Source: Adiantum capillus-veneris (taxonomy: Eukaryota; Streptophyta; Polypodiopsida; Polypodiales; Pteridaceae). Taken from it: a stretch of DNA of 64,000 nt. The stretch is taken from NCBI GenBank assembly GCA_014529385.2, contig CM043959.1, positions 65,542,253 to 65,606,252 of the forward strand. The letters are read 5' to 3'. Below the pieces are notes generated by a model that was not told the origin of the DNA, ran no database searches, and was given only the letters and a program-made list of their open reading frames with translations. Positions 1 through 11,784 of this stretch are shown in pieces. Numbering within the stretch: the first letter of the stretch is position 1; the number at the start of each line of letters is the position of its first letter. The translations under genes were made by a program, and so were the position numbers.

Positions 1-155
1 TTCCCTCCCTTTGAAGCAAGAGAGCAAGCATTGTGTACCAATCGGTGGGATACGAATCCTTTTATCGTCGGAGTATCCAAAAAGTGCAAGAGATACAATC
101 CAACCAACTTGAAGGATGTTTTAAAAGACAATACTATATATAGTGTAAAATGTAG
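1..155 (+). CDS. Possible 3' part of an exon (partial, unknown gene)
   Basis: The frame starting at base 1 is open for 51 codons and runs straight to a strong splice donor, TGTAG|GTAAGT, at 155/156. It contains a Cys/Lys-rich stretch (KKCKRYN). If real, this is the tail of an exon whose start lies left of the window, followed by an intron. I do not recognise the protein and cannot find a convincing next exon, so it may be chance. The region is short, and the only support is the open frame plus the donor. Confidence 0.25.
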
Positions 156-1440
156 GTAAGTTCAATATATGGTAGTTGTCCGACCAAAGACAACTCGGGA
201 AATAAAAAGAGAGAGATTAAATTTGATATCCCCTCTTAGAGAACCATATATTGAAACTTGACCAAAATATAATAGAAAGACAGTAGAAAATAGACAGAAG
301 ACAATTTTCATTATTTTTCTCTTGGTACAACCGGTTTCGGTAGGAGAACAATTGAGCCTCAGAACCCATGAGATAATAGACCTATACCTGTCACCATCCA
401 ACATAAGCAGCTAGTTAGAACATGGGCAACCTTGATGGGAAGATAGGTATCCAAATAGTCTATTCTGCTTGTTATTGTTGTCCATATCCCTAAACCTCTT
501 TACTGTCCTTATATGCATTTCAAGGGAGTTTCTTCTTTTCTTCTCTATCGAGCATGATTCATTTTATTACGGTGTTTTCTACAATGGGTTTGTTGGGTAG
601 ATTTTTCTCTACCAAAGCTTGAGGTGGTACAATTGTTGTTTCTGGTTTGATGAGGAAGATAGAATTGCATCCTTTTGGAAAATCACTTATGGCAGAGGTA
701 CGTGGCTTTCCATTGGATAAGTAACATCTCTGTGAGTTTTAGGGCTGGCATCCTCGAAGGATGGTATATCCCTAGTAGTTGGGTTTCCGCTAGAGAGCAT
801 CCTACCCTATATTACAAGTCCATAAACCAAATATTATCTATTAGTGGTATACGCTTGATTATATACTCTATGAGTAGCTGTAGAACGCTAAGCCTGAAAG
901 CTTCATTTTTCTCATATAGTGTTTATATGTGTATTTCTTTAAAAAACTACCCCACCATTGGATAGAGTGAGAGCCTCAGAGGATAAAGAGAGAAAGAGAT
1001 ATAAACCTTCATTTTGGGTTTATGTTGTCGTTTATAAGATATATCTTGCTACTAAATAATAAGTACTGTATTCTGCCAAAATTTTGGTAGAGTTTCATTT
1101 GTAAGTAGACCCTTTTTTCAAAAAGTAAGCTTGCCCTCCCTGATTAGGAGCCTTACATGAGGTTTTTGTTTATGATAATAATCCAGAATTACTTGACAAA
1201 GTACATACACATTTTTAATGACCCGGTTATGTCAGACTTTGTCATTTGTACAATATGCATTGGCCCTGCACCTTGTCGGTTACCCTAATGTATGGTTGCC
1301 AAATAAGAGGATGTTTACCATTGTTTGCCTTTCAAATAAACACTGTTCTCTTTTATGCATAAATTTTGATTCAGCTACATGTTGTGTATCCAACCATTTA
1401 GAGTTAGTACATCGTATCACCTCTCGGTTTAGGTTATGTA
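156..1440. other. AT-rich non-coding stretch, nothing recognised
   Basis: Frames are short and closed on both strands, and no transposon protein motif, LTR end or RNA gene is visible. It could be an intron or intergenic DNA. Confidence 0.5.
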
Positions 1441-1791
1441 AACCCTTATATACAAAAAAAGGCGCATTTTTTTCATGCTATTATGAATAACCAGCAAGAA
1501 AAATCCTTGTATAACATGCTTATGCAAACCAAAGAACATACAATCTCTCCCGATGTATATGGATCAACAACACTGAAAATACAGTAAAGAATGCTTCTTA
1601 CAGTGTTTTAGACTCAGTATCTGGGTCTAGGTCATGAAGACCATTGTATATATATACTAAAAAAGTAGCAATTTTTTTAATTATGAATAACCAATTGAGA
1701 AATAATTTTGTATACTATGCTTATGCAAACCACAAAAACTGCAATACCAATGTATGTGGATCAACAATGCTAAAAAACAGTCAAGAATGCT
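1441..1791 (+). repeat. Imperfect tandem duplication of about 150 bp
   Basis: Two diverged copies (about 1441-1594 and 1642-1791) share the same order of words: a T-run, TTATGAATAACCA, TTGTATA, CATGCTTATGCAAACCA or similar, then TGGATCAACAA and AAGAATGCT. They are joined by about 50 bp of unrelated sequence. No gene is implied. Confidence 0.7.
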
Positions 1792-1880
1792 ATACCGTGT
1801 AGTATTTCCAATGTCGAGTTTGCCTTGATGATTCTTGATTGCTTGTGTACTGGGATAGCCTGCTGTAAATATTTGATGAC

Positions 1881-1908
1881 TGTGTGTGTCTGTGTGTGTG
1901 TGTGTGTA
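1881..1908 (+). repeat. (TG)n microsatellite
   Basis: Short TG run with one C interruption. Confidence 0.9.
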
Positions 1909-2032
1909 GCTTGTGTATTAATGACCCGGGTAGTACTTCCCTCCATTGTATTCACGAGCCGGGCCAAACTAGTTGTCACTGTGTGATTTTGTTAATCACG
2001 AACGCAACGGTTACTGACTAACACTTCTCGCA

Positions 2033-2049
2033 AGTGTGTGTGTGTGTGT

Positions 2050-2084
<35 letters not shown>
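2033..2084 (+). repeat. (TG)n microsatellite
   Basis: About 25 TG units with a single TATG interruption near 2052. Confidence 0.95.
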
Positions 2085-2086
<2 letters not shown>

Positions 2087-2211
2087 AGAAAACTTGATTC
2101 GTGTGTTGTTTCCTACTGCTGCAGGTTCTCCTCATTTTATACGTTTAGCCCAACGCGGCATCTTTACGCACACCATGTGTATATGCCATCTGTTCCATCT
2201 ATTTTTAAGAC

Positions 2212-2296
2212 TTGCCCAATTCGGTGTATCTACTGAGTTTTTAAGAGTTATTATATATTTAAGCCTTGCCCAAATCGGTGTAGCTACCGAGTTTTA
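2212..2296 (+). repeat. Two copies of a 32-bp motif
   Basis: CTTGCCCAA(T/A)TCGGTGTA is followed in each copy by a CTAC(T/C)GAGTTTT-type end, at about 2212-2243 and 2264-2296. The copies are separated by about 20 bp. This is a small local duplication with no known role. Confidence 0.6.
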
Positions 2297-2327
2297 CAGA
2301 GTTAGGTTGAGTTTACATGCGAGAGAT

Positions 2328-2330
<3 letters not shown>

Positions 2331-2421
<91 letters not shown>
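2331..2421 (+). repeat. (GA)n microsatellite, about 45 units
   Basis: Uninterrupted GA run. Reading frames across it are microsatellite translations (Arg-Glu repeats), not genes. Confidence 0.95.
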
Positions 2422-2423
<2 letters not shown>

Positions 2424-2826
2424 ATATACAGACCTTAAAGAGGGCGGCAATCTTACGATTCAAGATTTTTATCATCTAGAATTTTTTTACTAGCTGCTTG
2501 CAAAGGATCTCCTAGATAGAGAGCTAGAATCTAGGGAAAAGGCGAAAGCGAGAAAATAATTGTTACTAAACCAATTGTTCTGTATAAAGAGATGGAGAGA
2601 GTTTGGGCTATAGAAAAGTATGTGGGTCAAAACCGATGGTGTTTCTTTCAAAGCGAATTTGGAAAATTTGGCTCTATCATATCACCTACAGATGCTACTT
2701 TGTGCCTGCATCCCACTTCCCAGCAACCTTGGCTCTACTAGCGCGCAGACCTGACGCTCTCCCATGCAAAACTAGATGCTACTCTATCGCCTCTACAAAC
2801 GTCGAATGATACTCTTGTAGTCAGTT
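2422..2826. other. Non-coding stretch between microsatellites
   Basis: No gene, LTR boundary or RNA structure was recognised. A word, GATGCTACT, occurs twice (near 2690 and 2775). Confidence 0.5.
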
Positions 2827-2869
2827 TAGAGAGAGAGAGAGAGAGAGAAGAGAGAGTGGGAGAGAAGAG

Positions 2870-2903
<34 letters not shown>

Positions 2904-2908
2904 AGGAG

Positions 2909-2972
<64 letters not shown>

Positions 2973-3018
2973 TGAGAGAGAGAGAGGAGAGAGGGAGGAG
3001 GGAAGGGAGTGTGGGAGG

Positions 3019-3054
<36 letters not shown>

Positions 3055-3090
3055 GAGAGTGAGAGAGAGAGAGAGAAGGAGAGGAGAGAG

Positions 3091-3125
<35 letters not shown>

Positions 3126-3153
3126 GGGGAGGGAGGAGTGTGGGAGGAGGGAG

Positions 3154-3203
<50 letters not shown>

Positions 3204-3233
3204 GGAGAGAGAGAGAGAGAGGAGAGAGAGAGA
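2827..3233 (+). repeat. Imperfect GA-rich array
   Basis: About 400 bp of (GA)n broken by GGAG, GTGGGAGG and similar G-rich variants. It ends in AGAGATTTGCAGAG, the same right border as the next GA array at 3577. Long frames on either strand here (Ser/Leu-rich or Arg/Glu-rich) are low-complexity translations. Confidence 0.95.
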
Positions 3234-3401
3234 TTTGCAGAGGCCTGCTTCACATGCAACTCAGTACCCACCATGTGGATGGATACTTTCGCCTTCTGTG
3301 AATGCTCGTGATGCTAGTTCCCGGTCACATAAAGAAACATAGCTTCACCCACCATGTTGGCACCTCCTTTGCCTCCAACTTTAATGCCTCCGCCTCCATC
3401 A

Positions 3402-4588
<1,187 letters not shown>

Positions 4589-5257
4589 GGTCCCCACCCC
4601 GCCGTATCCAATGGCGGATCTGATGGTGAACCCGGTGGCCACTAGATCTGTTGCGGAAGCAAACAAAATGGTTCAGGGTTCGACTAGCAGACGATCTCTC
4701 ATCACAAAGTGAGTCGAGTTCGAGCCTACTAGCAGAGAGATCTAGCTCCACCTCGCAGGGGAAGCATACTTAAACTATCTAGCGATCCTAAGACCCACTT
4801 TCCAAGAGGAGAGTAGCCTCGAGTGCCTTTTTCCCCATGTTTCAGAGGCACGCACCCTCGAGATTTCACTGCTCTAGGGGCAATGAGTAATTACTAATAT
4901 CGAGTAAGCACTATGGGTACAGAGAGTTCCCGACCAATCGGGACTACCCATCTCGTAGGCATTGGCAACCCGAGCCAAGCCCCCACTTTCCAACCCCACA
5001 CTCACACTTCCTTGTGTGACCTAATTACTACCACAAAGGTTGCTCAACATAAAGATTCCTTGTTTAATTCCGAATCACATTGTTCGTTAAGACAGCCCTT
5101 CAACCAGTATTGCAAACAGCACCAAGACAGAATTCTAGTAAAATTTCTACTCAAACTTATTCATAAAAATTCCAATGTTCTGGAGGTACAACATCCCCCC
5201 TCCAGCGAGAGTTCACTCCTCCCGTTGTCGCCTAGCTGCCCATACAACTAGGTATGT

Positions 5258-5375
5258 CCACCGCATATAAAGCACGTCATGGACACTCCCACCGCATAGA
5301 AAGCAAGACGTGGGTTCCCACCGCATAGAAAGCAAGTCGTGGGTATCCACCGCATAGAAAGCAAGTCGTGGATTC
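5258..5375 (-). repeat. Four tandem 29-31 bp repeats inside the LTR
   Basis: Units begin CCACCGCATA(G/T)AAAGCA and end in a GTGG or TGGA word. The same array is at 20061-20178 in the 5' LTR. No variable spacers occur, so it is not a CRISPR array. It could be a regulatory repeat of the LTR, but that is inference. Confidence 0.85.
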
Positions 5376-6694
5376 AAGAGCCCTTAATGAGGAGCTCTGC
5401 CCCCTCTGATCAGTAGGGGGGTCAGGACTGATTCAGCATTGGAAATAAAATGAACATGCCGAGCTAAATTTTCCCTAGTAGACATTCTTTCCTCTTTCAA
5501 ACAGCATACCCATCAAGCATTACCTTCCTACTTAAAAACTTAATGTACAATGAATTCTATGCCGAGGTTTCCGTCGGATATCTCTAACATGTTTGGGAAT
5601 ATGTTCATTCCTAACTAACGTGTGCAATGTTAACTTAAACAGCATGAATGAATTTATGACCTACCTCTTCCATTTCTTCATCGATGGCCCGTGAGATGGC
5701 CGGTATTTGTTCCTCCATGGGAGCTTTCCCCTTCCCGTTGACATTTGCTGGTTCCCACCTCGCGGTCATGGGCACCACCGAAGCATGTTCTCTTAACCGG
5801 AGCCATTTGTCTCACTACTTTAATTAATTAGCTTGGAGAAAGAGCTAAGGTTCGCAAGTGTCATAACAATTCAATAGGTAGATTAGCAACATAAATTAAT
5901 CCCTGCTATATGTGAGGTTTAGAATTTTCCATATAGTAATCATTATGGATGACACATAATCCTATGGGAACCGGCTCTAAATGATAATTACTCGGTTTAC
6001 ATGATTAAGAATAATAGGATTTCACTAATGGAATTACAGGAGAGATGAATTAAGTATGATTAATCTCTTTCCTAGCAACTAGGTGATGTAGATTTATCTT
6101 ATGCATATGTGTAAGGAAAGTCAACTCGTAGAGACTTAATGACAGATTAATTTTTCCTTAATTACACCTTAATGCATAAAGGAAATGAATTTAATTTAGT
6201 TACAGTATTAATGGGTGATAGAAAAAGTGATTCTCCTCAATCTACACAATTACTAGCTTACCGACTAATTACTATACTACCTAGAGAGGGAAAGTTCTAA
6301 TAATCATGCACTAATCATTAATCGAGAGTGATGAATGGCTGATCATTCAGCTATGGAATGATGATTACATAATAAATTATGATGAAGGAGAATTTAGAGA
6401 GTAATTATAGAGAATTACGACTAGGAATAAGCATAATAGACGAGGAATTTAGATGGTAATAAAAAGGATTTGCAAAAAGCATTAATTAAACCGTGCTTAC
6501 CGTGATTAAGGGCTGATAATCCTCTGGATTCTCTGATCTAATCCAGCTTTTGGAGGCGAGAATTCGACAGCACCTCCCTCCTTGCTTCTTCTTAAAAAGG
6601 TGTGTGATCCGGGGGCACCTTCCTAGTGTGTGTAGCTGTGTGTGTATGCACTGTGTGTGTTTGTGTGTGAGAGAATAAGTGTGTGTGTGCAGGT

Positions 6695-6704
6695 CTTTAA
6701 ATAG
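6695..6704 (-). promoter_or_regulatory. TATA-like box in gypsy-1 3' LTR
   Basis: The minus strand reads CTATTTAAAG, matching the box at 21490-21499 in the other LTR. Confidence 0.5.
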
Positions 6705-7354
6705 GCTCCTACAGGCTGAAAATCGACCTGGGTTGCTAAATGCATCTGGGAGCTTCTCCAGTTAAGCATGGCAAGTCCGGTTCCCTACCCACCTAGTGTC
6801 AGGTTGGCTTGGTTAACTGGTTCTGAGACTAAGTTACTGGCTTGGCAGCTTCTCCAGGACCCCCACAAGGCAAGAGGGTGCCCCCTAGCTGCTAAAGCTG
6901 GTCTGGAGTGGCCTGGAACCTGTTCCCACACAGTCCCGGGCCCCCGATGCGTCCCTGGATAATTTTTAGGAAATTTGGTTCTATGCTAAAACGGGTCATA
7001 CGAGTCGGATTTTGACGTCGTAAACTGCTATACGGAGCTCTAACTAAGACGTACATGATTGAGTACCTGCCATATTTAGCAGCCTTCGGGGTCCGAAAAT
7101 GCATTTTTTTCAAATTTGGGGTACGGGTGCAATTTTTCGAGACGATCAAAACTGGATGGGTCGGGTGACCAAAAACTTGCTATTTTTGGAATTTTTTACA
7201 AAAATTATTTGAATTCACATTTCAAAGCTTTAAAACATTCTAAACATCATGGCACTGACAGAATTTGAAAAATTGCCAAAAATAGTAACTTATTCCATTA
7301 TATTCATTACATGGTACAATGGTGCTCTTTTTGATCGGGGTCAGAGACCTTACA

Positions 7355-7366
7355 ACCTCCCCAACG
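7355..7366 (-). promoter_or_regulatory. Gypsy-1 polypurine tract
   Basis: The minus strand reads TTGGGGAGGT directly before the LTR start TGTAAGG. This is the expected place and composition for the plus-strand DNA primer of an LTR retroelement. Confidence 0.75.
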
Positions 7367-7385
7367 TGAAAAATTTGAGATATCC

Positions 7386-7645
7386 TCATCTCAAGAATGT
7401 GTTTGGGTAGTCTTTTATGAGCGTTGGTTCGTCCTCCCAAGTTGCATCTTCTTCAGGGTAATCCTTCCACTTTACTACATGCTCTGTGATGGTTCTGTAG
7501 CGTAATTTCCTTTCCCTTGTTTCAAGTACATAGCCAGGTTGGAGTTCGAGAACTCCTTGTGCTGGCATGACTATCTGATCTGAGTTCAAAAATTGATCAG
7601 GGTTAGGAATAATATGGTTTGAGTAAGCTGACGTGGAACACATCA
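7386..7645 (-). pseudogene. Gypsy-1 pol C-terminus with chromodomain (frameshifted from integrase)
   Basis: This minus-strand frame holds a chromodomain-like end: VLETRERKLR, then EHVVKWKDYPEEDATWED and an acidic/hydrophobic tail ending in NTFLR and a stop. The KWK.YP....TWE signature is typical of chromodomains at the C-terminus of chromoviral integrases, which in known families guide insertion to particular chromatin. It overlaps the end of the integrase frame in a different phase. One indel near 7610-7640, after the LLKPYYS motif, separated them. The frame ends just before the polypurine tract, as expected for the end of pol. Confidence 0.85.
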
Positions 7646-8790
7646 TGAACCTTCAAGTTTGCAGGTAACTTTAGCTTATAGGCTTGGTCACTCACAACCT
7701 TAACGATCTCGAATGGTCCACAGTACCTTGGGCTGAGCTTCTTATATCTGCCTAGTGATAAGTTGCTTTTCTTTGGTCGGACTCGCAGAAAGACCTTATC
7801 TCCTTCTTTGAAAATCCTTTCCGAATGGTTCTTATTTGCATAGTGCTTCTGCCTATCCTGAGCGGCCTGAATGTCCTGGCGAATAGCTCTAATTTGTGCT
7901 TCCATATCTTCTAACATATTTATGGAGGCTTCTACCTTGATGGTTGGATCTAAGAAGTTCAGTGGTGCTAAGCAGTCCTGTCCATAAAGATCTTTGAAAG
8001 GTGACATTCCAATGCTTCTATGTTCGGAAGAATTATAATCATACTCCACCAAAGGTAGATATTGTAACCACTTCTTTGGCTCTTGTGAACAATAGGCTCT
8101 GAGAATGTCCTCGATGAATTGATTAAATCTCTCAGTTTGTCCATCTGTCTGCGGATGATACGCTGTACTGAAGGCTAATTGTGACCCAATAGATTGGAAA
8201 AGAGAAGTCCAAAATTTTGATGTAAACTTGGCATCTCTATCACTGACGATATGCTTGGGCAGACCATGTAACCTAAAAATCTCCTTGATGAATACCCGAC
8301 TAACATCTGAAGCAGTAAAGGTTGTCTTTACGAGTACTAGATGAGCCACTTTTGTGAGCATATCAACAACCACGAAAACAGAATCATAACCTCTTGTAGA
8401 AGGTAATCCTGTAACAAAATCCATACTGATGCATTCCCATTTCATCTGGGGTATGTCAAGAGGTTGAAGTTGCCCTGGTAACTTGATTCTTTCGGCCTTT
8501 ATCCGCTGACAAGAAAGACATTGCCTCACATAGCAAAGTATGTCTCCTTTCATCCCAGACCAAAAATAACTCCTCGTGACAGCGTGAAGAGTCTTAGCAT
8601 AGCCTGGATGTCCGGATGTAGGGCTATCGTGTGCTTCATACAAAATGGTATTCTTTAAGGCTGGATCTCTGGGTACACAGAGTCTCTGTCTGTAGTAAAG
8701 ACGTCCCCCCATAAGAGAGTAATCTTTAGCTTCAGGCATCTTATTTTGTTGAACCAGTGATACTATACGTTGGTACTCTGGATATACCAA
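7603..8790 (-). CDS. Gypsy-1 integrase
   Basis: An open frame of 395 codons. The N-terminal zinc-binding module is visible as H-x(n)-H (HDSPTSGHPG) followed by CLSCQ. The catalytic core shows all three acidic residues: Asp in SMDFVTGLPS, Asp in VSDRDAKF and Glu in QTDGQTERFN. The GPFEIVK and HDVFHVSLLKPY motifs near the end mark the GPY/F-type module. The family inserts the cDNA copy into the host chromosome. It was originally continuous with RT-RNase H (same frame, one TGA at 8857-8859 between them) and with the chromodomain (now in another frame). No separate promoter is expected, because the enzyme would come from a polyprotein. It is the best preserved gene of this element. Confidence 0.92.
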   Translation of the reverse strand: MVYPEYQRIVSLVQQNKMPEAKDYSLMGGRLYYRQRLCVPRDPALKNTILYEAHDSPTSGHPGYAKTLHAVTRSYFWSGMKGDILCYVRQCLSCQRIKAERIKLPGQLQPLDIPQMKWECISMDFVTGLPSTRGYDSVFVVVDMLTKVAHLVLVKTTFTASDVSRVFIKEIFRLHGLPKHIVSDRDAKFTSKFWTSLFQSIGSQLAFSTAYHPQTDGQTERFNQFIEDILRAYCSQEPKKWLQYLPLVEYDYNSSEHRSIGMSPFKDLYGQDCLAPLNFLDPTIKVEASINMLEDMEAQIRAIRQDIQAAQDRQKHYANKNHSERIFKEGDKVFLRVRPKKSNLSLGRYKKLSPRYCGPFEIVKVVSDQAYKLKLPANLKVHDVFHVSLLKPYYS

Positions 8791-8856
8791 GGATGCTTCT
8801 TTGATTCTATCCCAGATAGGGTTATTTGGATTAGAGATAGCTCCGAGAAAGGATTT

Positions 8857-10284
8857 TCAGCTAAGACCATCTGCAACTGCATTTTCCTTCCCTAGTCTAT
8901 ACTTTATGTCAAGGTCATATTCCTGTAGTAGCTCTAGCCATCGTCGTTGTCGCATATTGAGAATAGGTTGAGTAAAAATCCATTTTAAGCTCTTGTGGTC
9001 TGTCACCAACTGAAACTTGCATCCGAGAAGATAATTCTTCTCATGATCTCTCAGCTTTCGCGAAGTACACGCCACTGGTATTCCTTCTTGAGTAAGAACT
9101 CCAACTAGAGAGAATTTGCTAGCATCGGTCGCTACTTCAAATTCCTTAGTGAAATCTGGAAGCTTTAAAATAGGAGTTGAGAACAAGAACTCTTTTAGTT
9201 TAGCAAAGCTAGACTCGTGCTCGGTCTTCCATTCGATCCTCATCCCTTTCTTTAGGAGTTCCGTCAAAGGTGCAGCAATACGTGCATAGTCCTTGACAAA
9301 AATCCTGTACCATCCCGTTATTCCAAGAAATCCTCTTACTTCGCTGACGGTGGATGGTTGAGGCCAATCAACGATGTCCTTGACCTTATCTGGGTCCACT
9401 GAAATTCCTTCAGCCCATATAACAAATCCAAGGTAATTGACCTTTGGTGAGCAAAAGGTACACTTGCTCTCTTTAGCGTAAAGTTGGTGTTCCCGAAGAA
9501 GATCAAGTGCCTTGCGAACATGTTCTTTGTGATCTGCCTCGTTCTTAGAGTAGATCAGAATGTCATCAAAGAAAACCAAGACAAAATCATCCAGGTAAGG
9601 TCTGAAAATATCCTGCATAAGTCGATTGAAGCTTGCAGGAGCATTTGTTAGACCAAAAGACATTACTGTGAATTCATAGTGCCCATACCTAGTATTGAAA
9701 GCTATCTTTGGAATATCTTATTCCTTGATCCTGATTTGGTAATATCCTGACCTTAGATCAATATTTGTAAACATTTTGGCACCGTGGAGTCTGTCCAAAA
9801 GTTCTTCAATCCTTGGAATTGGATACTTGTTCTTGATAGTTACCTGGTTCAGTCCCCGGTAGTCTATGCATAATCTTAAGGTCCCATCCTTCTTCTTCTG
9901 AAAAAGAACTGGAGCACCCCAAGGAGAAGTACTGGGTCGAATAAATCCTTGCTCAACGAGTTGCCTAAGTTGTTCCTTGAGTTCGATTGCTTCCGGAAGT
10001 GACATTTTATAAGGTCTTTTTGAGATAGGTTCAAACCCAGGGATAGTCTATATCTCATGATCTACCTCTCTATGTGGTGGAAGATTCGTAAGGTCTTCAG
10101 CAAATACATCATCATACTCCCTCAACCAGTTTGGCCGAAGTGAGTTATCTGATTGGTCCACGTTGTTGAGTTTTACCACATAAATTTTTTGACCCTTCCT
10201 TAGTCCCTTCAAGAGTCTGCTGGCCTTAACTAGAGTAGCCTTAGGTCTCCCATTTTCCCCCTGGATTAAGGCTTCATTACCCAA
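8857..10284 (-). pseudogene. Gypsy-1 reverse transcriptase and RNase H, interrupted by stops
   Basis: One minus-strand frame crosses this stretch with TAG at 10048-10050 and TAA at 9718-9720, and ends at TGA 8857-8859. RT motifs in order are [49 protein letters not shown] and the catalytic FFDDILIYS (both Asp present). The connection ([10 protein letters not shown]) and RNase H ([11 protein letters not shown], then TDHKSLKW) follow. Compared with relatives, about 20 residues are missing between KNY and LLGCKF (near 9030). This block normally holds the second RNase H catalytic residue. The enzyme would copy the element RNA into DNA, and this copy cannot make a full-length product. Confidence 0.9.
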
Positions 10285-10344
10285 GTTATCTGTAAAGGTA
10301 AAATTCCCTTGTGCACAATGTATGTGGGCCCTATTTTGCTTTAG

Positions 10345-10668
10345 CTAGTCCATCCCTAGTATCCCATCAAAGAATCCTAAGGGTAGGGTTCGAAATTGGG
10401 CAGAAGTTGGGTGTCCCCCTAAATCAAAGTCAATTTTGCCTGCAGAGTGTTGAGATACTACTTCCTTTCCGTTTGCTAACTCTACAACTAGCTTGCTTGT
10501 TGGATACTTATCTAGCTTTAGCTTCCTCATGCATCGGGGTGAAAGAAATGAAAGAGTACTACCACAATCTATAAGGAAGTTAACTTGTTCACCTCTGAGA
10601 GATCCTGGCGTATGAATGACTGCGTATTGCTCGCAACCATTGGGATTGTCACTGCGTATTGCTCGCAA
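10345..10668 (-). pseudogene. Gypsy-1 aspartic protease region
   Basis: The motif FLIDCGSTLSFLS is the retroelement aspartic protease active site, with Cys where Ser or Thr is usual after Asp. Later GFFDGILGMD corresponds to the conserved ILGMDWL strand, with the Trp codon replaced by TAG at 10345-10347. The protease normally cuts the Gag-Pol polyprotein. The link downstream to RT needs at least one more frameshift (10285-10340). Upstream, a 32-bp tandem duplication (10619-10682) has shifted the join to gag. Confidence 0.82.
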
Positions 10669-10682
10669 CCATTGATTGTTCT
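10619..10682 (+). repeat. 32-bp tandem duplication in gypsy-1 gag-protease junction
   Basis: ACTGCGTATTGCTCGCAACC and the following bases occur twice with a 32-bp period. Since 32 is not a multiple of three, this shifts the gag-pol frame. Confidence 0.85.
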
Positions 10683-10811
10683 ATTGCAACTTGTAGTTGC
10701 TCTCTTCCAAGCTTCATAACCCAATTGGTTTACCACTGCGGCTTTCACTCTGGCGGTAGCTCCACGCCCTCTCCCTCTGTTCATCCTTCCTCGTCCTCCT
10801 CTTCCATTAGC

Positions 10812-11548
10812 TTAGCCACGCCCACGGGTATTCAAGGGTATGGCATTGGCGTTGGTTGCCTGAATGTTTCTGGGGCAATTGGATCTGTAATGCCCATGCT
10901 CGCCACAGCCATAGCATAGGACATCAAGGAACTCCATGGTTGTGGTGATAGCCACAATAAGGAGCTGGTTATACGCTTGGTTGGCTGGTCTGTTACCCCA
11001 AGCTGTCGTCCTTGCCCTCTTTGTCCAATGATTCCTCCTGTTCTGATTAGCCTTTTGTACTTTAAGAGCTAGAGGTTTGGCCTTCAACAAGGCATCCTGT
11101 AGCGTCGTTGGCCTGAGAGCTTCCAACCGAGTATTCAAGGGATCGATTAGTCCTTGGCAGAACCTCGCCACCTGGTGTTCCAAGGTCATCTTAGGAGCAT
11201 ATCTCTGAAGAGTGACAAACTTTGCGTAGTATTCTTCAACGGATGAATTCAACTGCCGAAGTGAAAAGAATTCATTCATCCTCAAGGTTCTATAGGCAGG
11301 CGGTAAATATTGTCCCTGCAATGTTGCTTCCACCATATCTTGGCATCGCCAGTCAAGCGGAACATTGCAAGCATGGTTTGATTTATGGGTTGGGTCCCTG
11401 CAGATTCAAAGTAATCGTCCATGGCTTCCATCCATACTTCCACATCTCTCTCCACATTTGCCCCCTCGCCCTTAATGATCAGAGGTTGGGCTTGCTTAAG
11501 GAGGAGCTTTTTCTCTTGCGCTGCCGAGTACAGAGCAACAGGCGGTAC
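10812..11548 (-). pseudogene. Gypsy-1 gag (capsid/nucleocapsid)
   Basis: The C-terminal part is open (10812-11336) and contains QYLPPAYRTLRMNEFF, FCQGLIDPLNTRLEAL and one zinc knuckle, CYGCGEHGHYRSNC, of the CCHC type used by Gag to bind RNA. The N-terminal part lies in another frame (about 11548-11345) with LLLKQAQPLIIKGEG and MFRLTGDAKIWWKQ, a typical retrotransposon Gag core. An indel near 11336-11345 separates the two. No ATG is seen in front of the N-terminal part, so the start is lost or came from a spliced or earlier start. It is followed by protease, as normal for gypsy elements. Confidence 0.85.
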
Positions 11549-11740
11549 CTACATGGATTATACGAATTCTTGATACATTACTTGGATTTCAAAATAGACA
11601 CGAGACTTCAAATAAAACTCAAGATTCTACTTTATCAAGAGACAGAGATTCAGAGACAAAAAGCACTTTATTGATGAACATTTATTACAATTGATCCCTT
11701 CAAGGTTTAGGATAACTGATAATCAGCTTATTACATGGCT

Positions 11741-11780
11741 TTATGGATTGCGTATGACATACGCATAGGAGATGGTATTG
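11741..11780 (-). CDS. Last codons of the gypsy-1 accessory frame (beyond the nested element)
   Basis: When the nested element and one ACAT copy are ignored, the frame of 18784-19271 continues here for about 12 codons (NTISYAYVIRNP) to TAA at 11741-11743. The continuity supports the reading of both the frame and the insertion. Confidence 0.45.
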
Positions 11781-11784
11781 ACAT

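Larger units (their letters stand above)
4586..7354 (-). repeat. Gypsy-1 3' LTR
   Basis: 2769 bp, bounded by TG and CA and alignable over its whole length with 19389-22150. In the first 78 bases I count 3 differences between the two. It holds a TATA-like box (6695-6704), a TG-rich stretch beside it, and four tandem 29-31 bp repeats (5258-5375). The counterpart of accessory exon 1 (about 5660-5805) is frameshifted here, so only the 5' LTR keeps it open. Confidence 0.92.

Noticed and set aside
2738-3274. A 178-codon Ser/Leu-rich frame on the minus strand, and Arg/Glu-rich frames on the plus strand
   Set aside because: These are translations of (GA)n and its variants; composition alone explains the open frames.
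5258-5375. Regular 29-31 bp repeats resembling a CRISPR array
   Set aside because: The repeats are directly tandem with no unique spacers, lie in an LTR of a plant retrotransposon, and recur in the other LTR.
10659-11674. Plus-strand frames opposite gypsy-1 gag and protease
   Set aside because: They are antisense shadows of the gag/protease region, whose motifs are clear on the minus strand.
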